Positions 1 through 7,000 of a stretch of DNA of 37,333 nt are shown here, piece by piece (within the stretch, counting starts at the first letter, position 1; each line of letters begins with the position of its first letter). Source of the stretch: an uncultured Clostridia bacterium (GTDB lineage: Bacteria; Bacillota; Clostridia; Oscillospirales; Oscillospiraceae); the NCBI GenBank assembly GCA_947306975.1, contig CAMZHU010000002.1, forward strand, positions 1 to 37,333, given 5' to 3'. The notes below the pieces were generated by a model. That model searched no databases. It worked only from the letters and a program-made list of their open reading frames with translations, and was not told where the DNA came from. A program made the translations under genes and the position numbers.

Positions 1-328
1 GGGGAAGGGTCTGGCAGGAGTCTGCTCTCGGGCATGGTTCGGCTCCGGAAGTCAGACAGGCAACTGTCGCAAGGCTGCCCTCCATGAGCTCGAGGATCTC
101 TCCGACAGGGTATTCCTCGGGCCTGCGGCAGAGTTTGTAGCCTCCGCCTTTTCCGCTGACGCCTGTAATGAGTTTTCTGCTGACGAGATCCTTGACGATT
201 ATCTCGAGGTATTTCTTTGAGACCTGCTGGCGGGCGGCGATGTCCTTCAGGGGAATGTATCCGTCGTCTATGTGTTCCGCCAGATCAATCATTACGCGCA
301 GCGCATAGCGGCCTTTTGTGGAGATCAT
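1..328 (-). CDS. Rrf2-family transcriptional regulator (partial, C-terminus beyond window)
   Basis: This gene reads leftward out of the window, so only the first 109 codons are present. The N-terminus (MISTKGRYALRVMIDLA) and the following winged helix (KDIAARQQVSKKYLEIIVKDL) are characteristic of the Rrf2 family, which includes IscR, NsrR and CymR. A C-x7-C-x5-C set of cysteines (in ACLTSGAEPC and PRADSCQ) sits where Fe-S-binding members carry their ligands, so an Fe-S or redox sensor is likely; this is inference. The start is set by AAGGAGG ending 9 bases before the ATG, and by a matching promoter just upstream. Members of this family often sit next to isc/suf or cysteine genes, which would lie left of this window and cannot be checked. 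Confidence 0.9.
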   Translation of the reverse strand, partial: MISTKGRYALRVMIDLAEHIDDGYIPLKDIAARQQVSKKYLEIIVKDLVSRKLITGVSGKGGGYKLCRRPEEYPVGEILELMEGSLATVACLTSGAEPCPRADSCQTLP

Positions 329-354
329 AGGATCGCGCCTCCTTCTTTTTGCCT

Positions 355-384
355 ATTATACTGCAGGGTAAATAAAGAAATCAA
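355..384 (-). promoter_or_regulatory. Sigma-A type promoter of the Rrf2 gene
   Basis: On the minus strand TTGATT (379-384) is followed after 18 bases by a perfect TATAAT (355-360), about 27 bases before the start codon. Confidence 0.7.
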
Positions 385-483
385 GTGGTTTCGACAAATT
401 ACCTACCAAAACTCCGTCTTGTACGCCGGGGGAGAGGAAAAGGCCGGTAGTCTGCGCTTCGGCTAAAAAGCAGTCCTGCGCTA

Positions 484-512
484 TTGACAACGTGCCGCTT
501 TCCGTACATGAT
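484..512 (+). promoter_or_regulatory. Promoter of the MATE transporter gene
   Basis: TTGACA (484-489), a 17-base spacer and CATGAT (507-512, 4 of 6 matches to TATAAT). Transcription would start near 519, so the TTG at 516 cannot be the start codon of the MATE gene. Confidence 0.5.
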
Positions 513-560
513 TAATTGGTAACAGTCAGAAACGGCCGCGCAGACAGCGGCAGAGAGGCA

Positions 561-1931
561 ATGGTTCACATGGGCGCTGCAAAAAAAGCTAAAAACGAGA
601 TGATCCTGAGCGGCAGCCCGATGAAGACTGTCCTGATCTTTGCCGTCCCCATAGTGCTCGGCAACGTATTCCAGCAGCTGTACAATATCGTGGACGCGAT
701 CGTAGTGGGGAACTACCTCGGCGATACTGCCCTCGCGGGCATAAGCGTAGCGACGCCCATAATGGACATAGTTAACGCCCTTATAATAGGAGGGACCCTG
801 GGAGTCGGCGTGCTGACGGCGATGCTATTCGGCGCCGGGAACACAGATCGGTTAAAGACAGTCCACTCGACTTCCGTTCTTGGCGGCAGCGTCATCACGA
901 TACTTCTGGCTGCGGTGGGATTTGCGTTCTCAGGCGCTATTCTCCGTGCACAGGGCACTGCTCCCGAGGTCTGCGCTGAGGCGCTGAGATATCTGCACAT
1001 AATTTTCGCGGGACTTATATTCTGTTTCCTCTACAACTATTACGCGGCGCTGCTGCGTTCCAGCGGCGATTCCCGCACTCCCTTTATCGTGCTTCTCATA
1101 TCGTCTGTCCTTCACGCCCTTATGGATATCCTGTTTACAGGTTTCCTGGGCATGGGCGTAATAGGAGTGGCTGTTTCAACTGTATCCTGTCAGGCGTTCT
1201 CTGCTGTTCTCTGCATGATGTTCACCCGTCGGCGGCTCGGAGAGATCCGGCTGAAGAGGGGAGCCCTTCACATCAACTGGGCGGAAGGAAAGAACGTATT
1301 GAACTACGCGTGGGCAGCGGCCCTTCAGCAGGCTGTAATCTGCATAGGCCGCCTTCTCATCCAGGGGATGCTCACAGGTCTCGGAACGGATACGGTAACG
1401 GGATACAACATGGGCATAAGGACCGAGCAGTTCATATTCTGCTTCTCACAGGGATTCAGCGCCGCCATGGTCGTCTGTATATCACAGAATTACGGGCACG
1501 GCAATATTGCCAGGATGAGAAGGTTCCATGGCTGCGGTCTTATCATAGTGATCGTTCTGGCCGCTATAGTCGGCATCGTATGCAGGACAGTGCCGCACGT
1601 GCTGATAGGCGTCTTCTCAAAGACCCCGTCGGTGATTAGAGCCGGCGTCCAATATACAGGTACGATGGCCTTCTTCTATATATTCTCATTCCTCGGCGAG
1701 ATAACACAGGGGTTCTTCCGAAGCATGGGCAGGCTGCGGCTGACGATGATCGCCTCGCTCCTGCAGGTGGTACTGAGAGTCATCCTGTCATATTTCCTGA
1801 TCCCTGTGCTGGGCATAACAGGCATATGTCTTGCCGTAGCGGCAGGCTGGGCTCTTCTGACACTGATAGAAGGCGCCTACAGCATAAAGGTATCGAGGAA
1901 ACTTGCAGCAAAAGCACGTTCGGCGGCATAG
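561..1931 (+). CDS. MATE family multidrug/cation efflux transporter
   Basis: The product of about 456 residues has roughly 12 hydrophobic segments and the N-terminal pattern of the MATE family (GSPMKTVLIFAVPIVLGN, then QQLYNIVDAIVVGNYLG). MATE proteins export organic cations and drugs in exchange for Na+ or H+ across the cytoplasmic membrane. The open frame continues upstream to a TTG at 516, but that lies at or before the predicted transcription start. ATG at 561 or ATG at 570 are better starts, and both follow an AGAGG at 554-558; 561 is given here. The gene stands alone between the Rrf2 gene (divergent) and a convergent redox cluster. The substrate cannot be predicted. Confidence 0.9.
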   Translation: MVHMGAAKKAKNEMILSGSPMKTVLIFAVPIVLGNVFQQLYNIVDAIVVGNYLGDTALAGISVATPIMDIVNALIIGGTLGVGVLTAMLFGAGNTDRLKTVHSTSVLGGSVITILLAAVGFAFSGAILRAQGTAPEVCAEALRYLHIIFAGLIFCFLYNYYAALLRSSGDSRTPFIVLLISSVLHALMDILFTGFLGMGVIGVAVSTVSCQAFSAVLCMMFTRRRLGEIRLKRGALHINWAEGKNVLNYAWAAALQQAVICIGRLLIQGMLTGLGTDTVTGYNMGIRTEQFIFCFSQGFSAAMVVCISQNYGHGNIARMRRFHGCGLIIVIVLAAIVGIVCRTVPHVLIGVFSKTPSVIRAGVQYTGTMAFFYIFSFLGEITQGFFRSMGRLRLTMIASLLQVVLRVILSYFLIPVLGITGICLAVAAGWALLTLIEGAYSIKVSRKLAAKARSAA

Positions 1932-1953
1932 CCGGTCTTAGGATACGGATAAT

Positions 1954-1982
1954 AAAGAGCAGCGGTATGTCCGCTGCTCTTT
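1954..1982. terminator. Bidirectional intrinsic terminator between convergent genes
   Basis: A 12-bp perfect stem (AAAGAGCAGCGG / CCGCTGCTCTTT) encloses the 5-base loop TATGT. It lies between the convergent MATE gene and the thioredoxin-like gene and can serve both strands. Confidence 0.85.
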
Positions 1983-2006
1983 GAGTTTACATAATATAAG
2001 CCCGTC

Positions 2007-2627
2007 TTATTCCTGATATATAAGTTCTATGCCTTTGCGCAGCGTTTCGCCGCTCATCGAACCTATCGACTGAGACGCTATGTTGCCGTCAGCGTCAATG
2101 AATACGGTCACGGGTATCGCGCTTATACCGTAAGCTTTCATACCCTCGAGCGAGGTGTCAAAGTAGACGGGGAAGGTATAGCCGTTTTTCCCGACAAAGG
2201 CGACTGCCGTTTCCATGGACTCGCTCACTCCGTCAGCGAGGTCCATTATCAGGAACTGCACTTTGCCTTCGTATTCCCGGCTCGCCGCGTCAAATTCGGG
2301 AAGCTCGTTTCTGCAGGGGCCGCACCAGGTCGCCCAGAAATTGAGGACTATCGGCGTTCCGAAGAAATCTGAGAGATTATAACTGTTGCCGTCCGCATCT
2401 ACGAAACTGAAATCCGGAGCGGAGCCGCTTTTGCCGCCGGTGTTTTCCCCGTCGGCTTCTTCTGCGTGGGAGGCGTCTTCCTTGTCACCGCCTGTGTCCG
2501 CGGACTGGTTCTGATCGGGGAGCAGACCCGGCGCGACATTGTCGGAAAGCTGATCATATGCGATATACGCTCCTACTAGAACGATCGCTATGACTATGAG
2601 TATGATTAAGGTCTTCTTTTTGTTCAT
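2007..2627 (-). CDS. TlpA/ResA-like membrane-anchored thiol-disulfide oxidoreductase
   Basis: The 206-residue product starts with a lysine-rich N-terminus and one membrane anchor (about residues 6-24). An acidic, low-complexity linker (about 38-66) follows, and then a thioredoxin-fold domain of the AhpC/TSA-Redoxin type. The active site is WCGPC with cysteines 102 and 105; the cis-proline is Pro172 in SAIPVTVF. Such proteins act outside the membrane, reducing disulfides in secreted or cytochrome-maturation substrates. The electron donor is very likely CcdA, whose gene ends 9 bases upstream in the same operon. The start has AGGAGG close upstream. The partner substrate is unknown. Confidence 0.9.
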   Translation of the reverse strand: MNKKKTLIILIVIAIVLVGAYIAYDQLSDNVAPGLLPDQNQSADTGGDKEDASHAEEADGENTGGKSGSAPDFSFVDADGNSYNLSDFFGTPIVLNFWATWCGPCRNELPEFDAASREYEGKVQFLIMDLADGVSESMETAVAFVGKNGYTFPVYFDTSLEGMKAYGISAIPVTVFIDADGNIASQSIGSMSGETLRKGIELIYQE

Positions 2628-2636
2628 GTAAGCCTC

Positions 2637-3299
2637 CTATGCGAGCAGGCTCAGGAGCCTGTTCAGGGCGCCAGTCGCCATTAGAATGCCGAGAAGCACC
2701 AGCAGACAGCCGCAGACAGTGTTTATGATGCCGTAGTTTCGCTTTATCCAGTCGAACGCGGATTTAAGATAAGTGATGAGCACGGCGCTGAGCACAAAGG
2801 GGATGCCCAGCCCGGCGGAATAGGCGAGGAGCATGAGCAGACCCTCCGTGACGTGACCGCGCTGTGAAGCGAGCATGAGAGCGGAACCCAGGAAGGCACC
2901 GACGCAGGGCGTCCATCCTATGGAAAAGACGAGGCCGAATACGAGCGCGGAGAAGAAACCCATATTCTCGGTTTTTACCTTTATTCCTGATCCGTGAAGG
3001 AATCCCAGCCTGAACACGCCCAGATAGCTGAGACCGAATATGATGACGATCGCTCCGCAGACGATGTTCAGAGCAGTCCTGTATCTTGCGAGCAGACTGC
3101 CAACGGTACCCGCAAGCGCCCCCATGGCGCAGAAGACGAGAGTAAAACCGAGAACGAAACCCAAAGCGCACACAAGCGTCTTTTTACCGCTGCGCTCTCC
3201 TCCTCCGGCAAAATAGGAGACGTAGACGGGCAGCATGGGCAGAAGGCAGGGGGATATGAATGTGACTATCCCTTCGAGAAAAGAAATGAAGTACTGCAG
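2637..3299 (-). CDS. ccdA: CcdA-type thiol/disulfide electron carrier membrane protein, probable CTG start
   Basis: CcdA proteins have six membrane helices and pass electrons from cytoplasmic thioredoxin to extracytoplasmic TlpA/ResA-type proteins. The first ATG (3236) would start in the middle of helix 1 and lose the conserved motif ISPCLLPMLP with its redox cysteine. Upstream in the same frame no ATG, GTG or TTG exists before the stop at 3317-3315. A CTG at 3299-3297 lies 8 bases after a perfect AGGAGG and restores the full N-terminus (QYFISFLEGIVTFISPC). With that start the protein has 220 residues and the expected cysteine pair, Cys18 (SPC) and Cys132 (TPC). It is followed directly by the TlpA-like gene, its expected partner. 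Confidence 0.85.
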   Translation of the reverse strand: MQYFISFLEGIVTFISPCLLPMLPVYVSYFAGGGERSGKKTLVCALGFVLGFTLVFCAMGALAGTVGSLLARYRTALNIVCGAIVIIFGLSYLGVFRLGFLHGSGIKVKTENMGFFSALVFGLVFSIGWTPCVGAFLGSALMLASQRGHVTEGLLMLLAYSAGLGIPFVLSAVLITYLKSAFDWIKRNYGIINTVCGCLLVLLGILMATGALNRLLSLLA

Positions 3300-3335
3300 G
3301 CCGTTCGCCTCCTTTCAGAATACGGATAATAAAAC

Positions 3336-3364
3336 GATCGCCTGCCATGATGCGGCAGGCGATC
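3336..3364 (-). terminator. Intrinsic terminator after the desulfoferrodoxin gene
   Basis: An 11-bp perfect stem (GATCGCCTGCC / GGCAGGCGATC) with a 7-base loop is followed on the minus strand by GTTTTATTATC. It separates dfx from the ccdA-tlpA pair, although read-through could link them. Confidence 0.8.
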
Positions 3365-3378
3365 ACGATTGCTTTCTT

Positions 3379-3756
3379 TTAGACCTCAGTCATCCAGAGA
3401 CCGTGGAGATTGCAGTAAGCATAGACCGCAATGGCTTTGTCGTCGCCGAGGAAGAACTTCGCCTTAGGGGCATCGCCGGGCTTGAGAGCCTTGCGCTGGC
3501 CGCCCTGTTCGGTCTTTACATAGATCCACTCTATGAAATGTTCAGCGAGCATGGGATGATCGACGGAGCCTACATTCACTTCGATGAAACCGTCGCCGGC
3601 CGTTACGACAGGCAGATGCTTCTCGCCCGCGGCGTCGACGGTGTTGGGTACGAGCGCTTCCATCTTCTGGCCGCAGCATACGACGTTGACGCCGGCGTCT
3701 TTGACCATGCCGATGATGTTGCCGCAGTGGCGGCAGATGTAGAACTGGGATTTCAT
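3379..3756 (-). CDS. dfx: Desulfoferrodoxin (superoxide reductase, two-iron type)
   Basis: The 125-residue product matches the usual length and carries both metal sites. The N-terminal desulforedoxin domain has Cys8, Cys11, Cys27 and Cys28 (CxxC and CC) for the FeS4 centre. The C-terminal superoxide-reducing iron has His47 (in the EKH motif with Glu45), His67, His73, Cys115 and His118 (CNLHG). It reduces superoxide to hydrogen peroxide in the cytoplasm of anaerobes without producing oxygen. The gene lies 40 bases after a thioredoxin-like gene that shares its promoter, which suggests an oxidative stress operon. The start has GGAGG about 9 bases upstream. Confidence 0.97.
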   Translation of the reverse strand: MKSQFYICRHCGNIIGMVKDAGVNVVCCGQKMEALVPNTVDAAGEKHLPVVTAGDGFIEVNVGSVDHPMLAEHFIEWIYVKTEQGGQRKALKPGDAPKAKFFLGDDKAIAVYAYCNLHGLWMTEV

Positions 3757-3796
3757 TCTGTTAGCCTCCTTGATTGATTAAACGCAGGAAGATGTC

Positions 3797-4102
3797 TTAC
3801 AGTTCCAGAAGTCCGAGAATGGAATTCTTCGATCTCGGGCCGAATGCACGGGCGGCAAGTTTCCCGTCCTTGAAGACGAGAACGGCGGGAACGGAAGTAA
3901 TCTCGAACTGTTCTGTGAGGGCCTGTTCTTCATCGATGTCGAATCTTCCGAACTTGATGTCGTCACGGGTCTCAGCAAGACGGTTGATGATATCGTTGTT
4001 CACTCTGCAGGAATGGCAGGTGGCGCTGTAGACGTCGATGATAACGGGCTTGGCGGAGTGCAGTACTTCGTGCTCGAAATTAGTTTTGGTGATCGTGATC
4101 AT
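3797..4102 (-). CDS. Thioredoxin-like protein with CHSC active site
   Basis: The 101-residue product has a complete thioredoxin fold: a buried aspartate (Asp23), the active site Cys29-His-Ser-Cys32, and the cis-proline loop SVPAVLVF. Normal thioredoxins have WCGPC; here the sequence is ATCHSC, so the preceding Trp and the Gly-Pro pair are both replaced. The dipeptide between the cysteines sets the redox potential, so this protein probably is less reducing than standard thioredoxin or has a special partner; this is inference. It is the first gene of an operon with desulfoferrodoxin. The start has AGGAGG upstream, and a good promoter lies about 47 bases before the ATG. Confidence 0.85.
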   Translation of the reverse strand: MITITKTNFEHEVLHSAKPVIIDVYSATCHSCRVNNDIINRLAETRDDIKFGRFDIDEEQALTEQFEITSVPAVLVFKDGKLAARAFGPRSKNSILGLLEL

Positions 4103-4148
4103 AACTGTGTTGTGCCTCCTAATCAGTTGCTCGTTTTATGTAATTAAT

Positions 4149-4178
4149 ATTATACCATATGACAGCCCTTAGTTCCAA
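4149..4178 (-). promoter_or_regulatory. Promoter of the thioredoxin-like / dfx operon
   Basis: On the minus strand TTGGAA (4173-4178), an 18-base spacer and a perfect TATAAT (4149-4154). Confidence 0.7.
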
Positions 4179-4256
4179 GCGTTTTTAATAAAATAATACC
4201 GTATGGAAAGAATTAACAAATTAAGCGAAGAAAGTTCACAGTTTGTTCATCAGATA

Positions 4257-4283
4257 TTAGCACTCTCGGGTTGACAGTGCTAA
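4257..4283. promoter_or_regulatory. CIRCE operator (HrcA binding site)
   Basis: TTAGCACTC, nine bases, then CAGTGCTAA. This is the CIRCE inverted repeat TTAGCACTC-N9-GAGTGCTAA with one mismatch in the right arm. It overlaps the -35 hexamer of the hsp20 promoter, the usual geometry for HrcA repression relieved by heat or protein damage. Confidence 0.93.
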
Positions 4284-4298
4284 AAACGGGTCTATAAT
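4271..4298 (+). promoter_or_regulatory. Promoter of hsp20
   Basis: TTGACA (4271-4276) lies inside the CIRCE element. A 16-base spacer and a perfect TATAAT (4293-4298) follow. The 5' untranslated region is about 90 bases. Confidence 0.85.
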
Positions 4299-4393
4299 GA
4301 TAATTGAACACAGGAACAGAGATCAAATGAATGACCCCCGTCCCCGATGCTCAGGTAACTAAAGGTTCGCTTACATATAAGGAGGTATGCATC

Positions 4394-4837
4394 ATGTTAC
4401 CGAGTATTTTTGGAGATAATTTGTTTGATGAATGGTTCGATTTTCCGACGTTCAGAGATTTCCACGACGTCGACCGCAAGCTCTACGGCAGACATGCCGC
4501 GCGAGAGATGAGGACCGACGTACATGAACACGAAGACCACTATGAAGTGGATATCGACCTGCCGGGCTTTGCAAAAGATGAGATAACCCTCAGCCTTGAG
4601 AACGGTTATCTTACCGTCAGCGCTGCAAAGGGGCTCGACAAAGAGAAGACCCATAAAGGCAAGATCATACGCCAGGAGCGTTACGCCGGAGCTCTCCAGA
4701 GAAGCTTCTACATAGGTGAGGGTCTTACCGAGGAGGATGTCACGGCAAAGTTTGAAAACGGCGTTCTTTCTCTGACCATCCCGAAGATGGAGACCAAAAA
4801 GCTTCCTGAGCGCAAAACGATACAGATAGAAGGATAA
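4394..4837 (+). CDS. Small heat-shock protein, Hsp20/alpha-crystallin family
   Basis: The 147-residue product is an ATP-independent holdase chaperone. It has a short N-terminal region (LPSIFGDNLFDEWFDF) and an alpha-crystallin domain from about residue 38 (MRTDVHEHEDHYEVDIDLPG, then LSLENGYLTVSA and the conserved ENGVLSLTIPK). A C-terminal tail ends in KTIQIEG. The frame is open further upstream, but AAGGAGG at 4379-4385 places the start at ATG 4394; a nearer ATG at 4387 is out of frame. The promoter overlaps a CIRCE element, so HrcA control is expected. The gene is monocistronic, ending in a strong terminator. Confidence 0.96.
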   Translation: MLPSIFGDNLFDEWFDFPTFRDFHDVDRKLYGRHAAREMRTDVHEHEDHYEVDIDLPGFAKDEITLSLENGYLTVSAAKGLDKEKTHKGKIIRQERYAGALQRSFYIGEGLTEEDVTAKFENGVLSLTIPKMETKKLPERKTIQIEG

Positions 4838-4879
4838 TTATATTATATCCGTTTGATGACCGGAAAAACCTGAGAAACA

Positions 4880-4904
4880 GTCCCCGCGGCCCTGCCGCGG
4901 GGAC
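4880..4904 (+). terminator. Intrinsic terminator after hsp20
   Basis: An 11-bp GC-rich perfect stem (GTCCCCGCGGC / GCCGCGGGGAC) with a 3-base loop is followed by GTTTTGTT. Confidence 0.92.
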
Positions 4905-4994
4905 GTTTTGTTATCATCGGGATTGACAGAACGGATCAAATGCGATATCAATGAAAACATAACACAGTATACCGAACGATCTGGAGGCGATACC

Positions 4995-5453
4995 GTGCGA
5001 GAGACGGACTATGGATATCTGAATAAGAGCGCTGAGTCGCTGATAAATGGCGTACCGCACCTGATCGCGAATCTTGCGAATATCTCTGCCCTTATCTACT
5101 CCGAACTGGAGGATATAAACTGGGCCGGGTTCTATCTTTCCGAAGGGGAAATGCTCGTGCTCGGGCCCTTCCAGGGAAAGACGGCCTGTATCGAGATACC
5201 TTACGGCAGAGGAGTCTGCGGCACGGCGGCTAAGGAGGACAGAACTGTCCTTGTACCCGACGTTCATGAGTTCCCGGGGCACATAGCGTGCGACTGCGCG
5301 TCGCGCTCTGAGATAGTCGTACCGCTGCACGTGGGGGGAAGAGTGGTCGGAGTTCTGGATATCGACAGCCCTTCGGAGGGGCGGTTCACGGAGCCTGACA
5401 GGTATGGCCTTGAGGATCTGGTGTCGACGCTGGAGCGCGAGATCTTTTCGTGA
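4995..5453 (+). CDS. msrC: GAF-domain free methionine-(R)-sulfoxide reductase
   Basis: The 152-residue product is a single GAF domain of the fRMsr type (E. coli MsrC, formerly YebR), which reduces free methionine-(R)-sulfoxide using thioredoxin. Three cysteines fall exactly at the family spacing: Cys65 in ACIEIPYGRG, Cys75 in GVCGTA and Cys99 in HIACDCAS, corresponding to Cys84, Cys94 and Cys118 of the E. coli enzyme. This supports catalytic function rather than ligand sensing only. The start is GTG at 4995, 7 bases after GGAGG at 4983-4987; the open frame further upstream begins inside the hsp20 terminator and is not used. The corA-like gene follows after 34 bases, so the two are probably cotranscribed. 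Confidence 0.92.
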   Translation: MRETDYGYLNKSAESLINGVPHLIANLANISALIYSELEDINWAGFYLSEGEMLVLGPFQGKTACIEIPYGRGVCGTAAKEDRTVLVPDVHEFPGHIACDCASRSEIVVPLHVGGRVVGVLDIDSPSEGRFTEPDRYGLEDLVSTLEREIFS

Positions 5454-5487
5454 ACAGGACCTATGATGAGAAAGGGGAAAACGGCAT

Positions 5488-6405
5488 ATGTATTATCTCA
5501 TCAAAGATCTGCTGCAGGAGTGCGGCGCTGAAGAGATAAAAGGCGGGGAAGCCCAGTATCTTGCCGTCCTCACGTCTGAGGAATGGAAGGAACACAGGGA
5601 AGACTTCGACATGGTCATCGACATGGACCGTGAACTGACGGACAGGAGCGAGACGAAGGCTGTAGTCAACTATGATTCGCTGACCGGCAGCTTTTCAGTT
5701 CCGGACAGGACGGATTTTTCGCGGAAAGATCACACGTTCGCCTTCGCGCTCGATGAAAAGGGGATCGTGCTTATCGACGACGAGGGCTATGCGCTCGATC
5801 TCGTCAGGAAAATACAGCGCACGAAAAAGTGGAGGCTCCCAAGCCTTGAGAGGTTCCTTTACGACTTCCTTGAGGAAATGATAGGCGGCGACCTTTATCT
5901 GCTGGAGTCTATCGAGGCGGAGTTGGACCGCACGGAGAAACGCATACTGGCTGACGAGGTAGACAAACTGCCCGCAGAGCTGAACGATATACGGGGCGAC
6001 CTGCTCGATCTGCGCGCACACTATGAGCAGCTCATCGACTTCGGACAGGAGCTGCAGGAGAACGAGAACGGTTTCTTCAAGACGGAGAATCTGCGTTACT
6101 TCAAACTTTTCACGGAGCGAGTTATGCGACTGCAGGACATAGCGGCGTCGCTCAGGGAGTATGTCGTCCAGCTGCGCGACCTCGTACAGTCTCAGCTGGG
6201 GGTAAGGCAGAACAAGATAATGACGCTGCTTACCGTAGTGACTTCGATCTTTCTTCCTCTGACGCTCATAGCTGGCTGGTACGGAATGAATTTCCGGTAT
6301 ATGCCGGAGCTGGAGATGAGATTCGCTTATCCGGCGGTTATCCTCGTGTCGGTCGCTATCGTAGTCGGATGCCTTATCTGGTTCAAGAAGAAGAAGTGGC
6401 TGTGA
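5488..6405 (+). CDS. corA: CorA-family magnesium/divalent cation transporter
   Basis: The 305-residue product has a large cytoplasmic N-terminal domain rich in helices and charged residues, followed by two C-terminal membrane helices. The family signature GMN is at residues 266-268 (AGWYGMNFRYMPE) at the end of the first helix, and a Lys-rich tail (KKKKWL) ends the second. CorA proteins form pentameric channels for Mg2+ (some for Co2+ or Ni2+) in the cytoplasmic membrane. The loop after GMN reads FRYMPELE, so it lacks the exact MPEL spacing of classic CorA but is acidic as expected. The start follows AAAGGGG (5471-5477). It ends before a clear terminator. Confidence 0.93.
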   Translation: MYYLIKDLLQECGAEEIKGGEAQYLAVLTSEEWKEHREDFDMVIDMDRELTDRSETKAVVNYDSLTGSFSVPDRTDFSRKDHTFAFALDEKGIVLIDDEGYALDLVRKIQRTKKWRLPSLERFLYDFLEEMIGGDLYLLESIEAELDRTEKRILADEVDKLPAELNDIRGDLLDLRAHYEQLIDFGQELQENENGFFKTENLRYFKLFTERVMRLQDIAASLREYVVQLRDLVQSQLGVRQNKIMTLLTVVTSIFLPLTLIAGWYGMNFRYMPELEMRFAYPAVILVSVAIVVGCLIWFKKKKWL

Positions 6406-6457
6406 AAACAGCGATATCCGTTGCTTGATAAAAGGTTTATCAGTCAATATTACTGTG

Positions 6458-6486
6458 CCGGGAAGACGTGAAAGACGCCTTCCCGG
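6458..6486 (+). terminator. Intrinsic terminator after corA
   Basis: Outer stem CCGGGAAG (6458-6465) pairs with CTTCCCGG (6479-6486) with an inner CGT/ACG pairing; TTGTTTTAG follows. Confidence 0.8.
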
Positions 6487-6508
6487 TTGTTTTAGTGGCG
6501 CACAGAAC

Positions 6509-6542
6509 AAATGTTAATATTTCTTAATATATATTAACATTT
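6509..6542. repeat. Perfect 12-bp inverted repeat, operator-like
   Basis: AAATGTTAATAT (6509-6520) and its exact reverse complement ATATTAACATTT (6531-6542) are separated by 10 AT-rich bases. No T-tract pattern typical of a terminator follows, and the corA terminator lies just before it. A DNA-binding protein site is the likelier reading. Confidence 0.6.
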
Positions 6543-6908
6543 ATTAACCGGAAATCAGCCTCAAAAGAGATGGGCATAGAATAGCAAAGATGCAGCTGCG
6601 GATCGTTCGATCAGATCATATCGGGATCGTGAGCAAAACACAGGATGCTGACGTCGCATACCGGATAAAAATGCGAAAATTACGCGAATTCGTTGTAAAA
6701 CGGCAGAAATATCGGCAGAATCACAGAAAATGGCATACAAATATAACCAATAATTGTAAAATAATGACAAACAATTCTGCGCGAGGAGGCCAAAAACGTA
6801 TTATAATGAGCAAGCTGAAAGCACGATCGTCTTTGCCAGAAGCCATCAAAGTACGCAAAAGTCTGGCCTGAATAGTTAATATTAATTTAATAAAAGAGTA
6901 AATATTGC

Positions 6909-6937
6909 TTGACGCACAGACGCTCGTCTCATATAAT
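6909..6937 (+). promoter_or_regulatory. Promoter of the TRAP binding-protein gene
   Basis: TTGACG (6909-6914), a 17-base spacer and a perfect TATAAT (6932-6937). AGGAGG at 6986-6991 precedes the ATG at 7001. Confidence 0.85.
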
Positions 6938-7000
6938 CTTAATGGCTGTACAGACGATTGATCCGTTATCCAGCTAAAAATTCTCAGGAGGCAAATACAC

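Larger units (their letters stand above)
6487..7000. other. Long AT-rich intergenic region between corA and the TRAP binding-protein gene
   Basis: About 500 bases hold no convincing gene. They include a 12-bp perfect inverted repeat (6509-6542), scattered TTAATAT motifs (for example 6514-6520 and around 6874), and the dctP-like promoter (6909-6937). The base composition is clearly more AT-rich than the flanking genes. A small open frame at 6590-6871 lacks a ribosome binding site and resembles no family known to me. Confidence 0.6.

Noticed and set aside
4908-4994. Upstream extension of the methionine sulfoxide reductase gene
   Set aside because: It begins in the T-run of the hsp20 terminator; the GTG at 4995 has a good ribosome binding site and matches the family length.
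5454-5487. Mg2+ riboswitch (M-box or ykoK type) before corA
   Set aside because: Only 34 bases separate corA from the previous gene, too short for such an element.
6590-6871. 93-codon open frame in the region before the TRAP gene
   Set aside because: No ribosome binding site at its ATG, AT-rich and Lys/Arg-rich composition without domain features. A later ATG at 6806 has AGGAGG 16 bases upstream, too far, and leaves only 21 codons.
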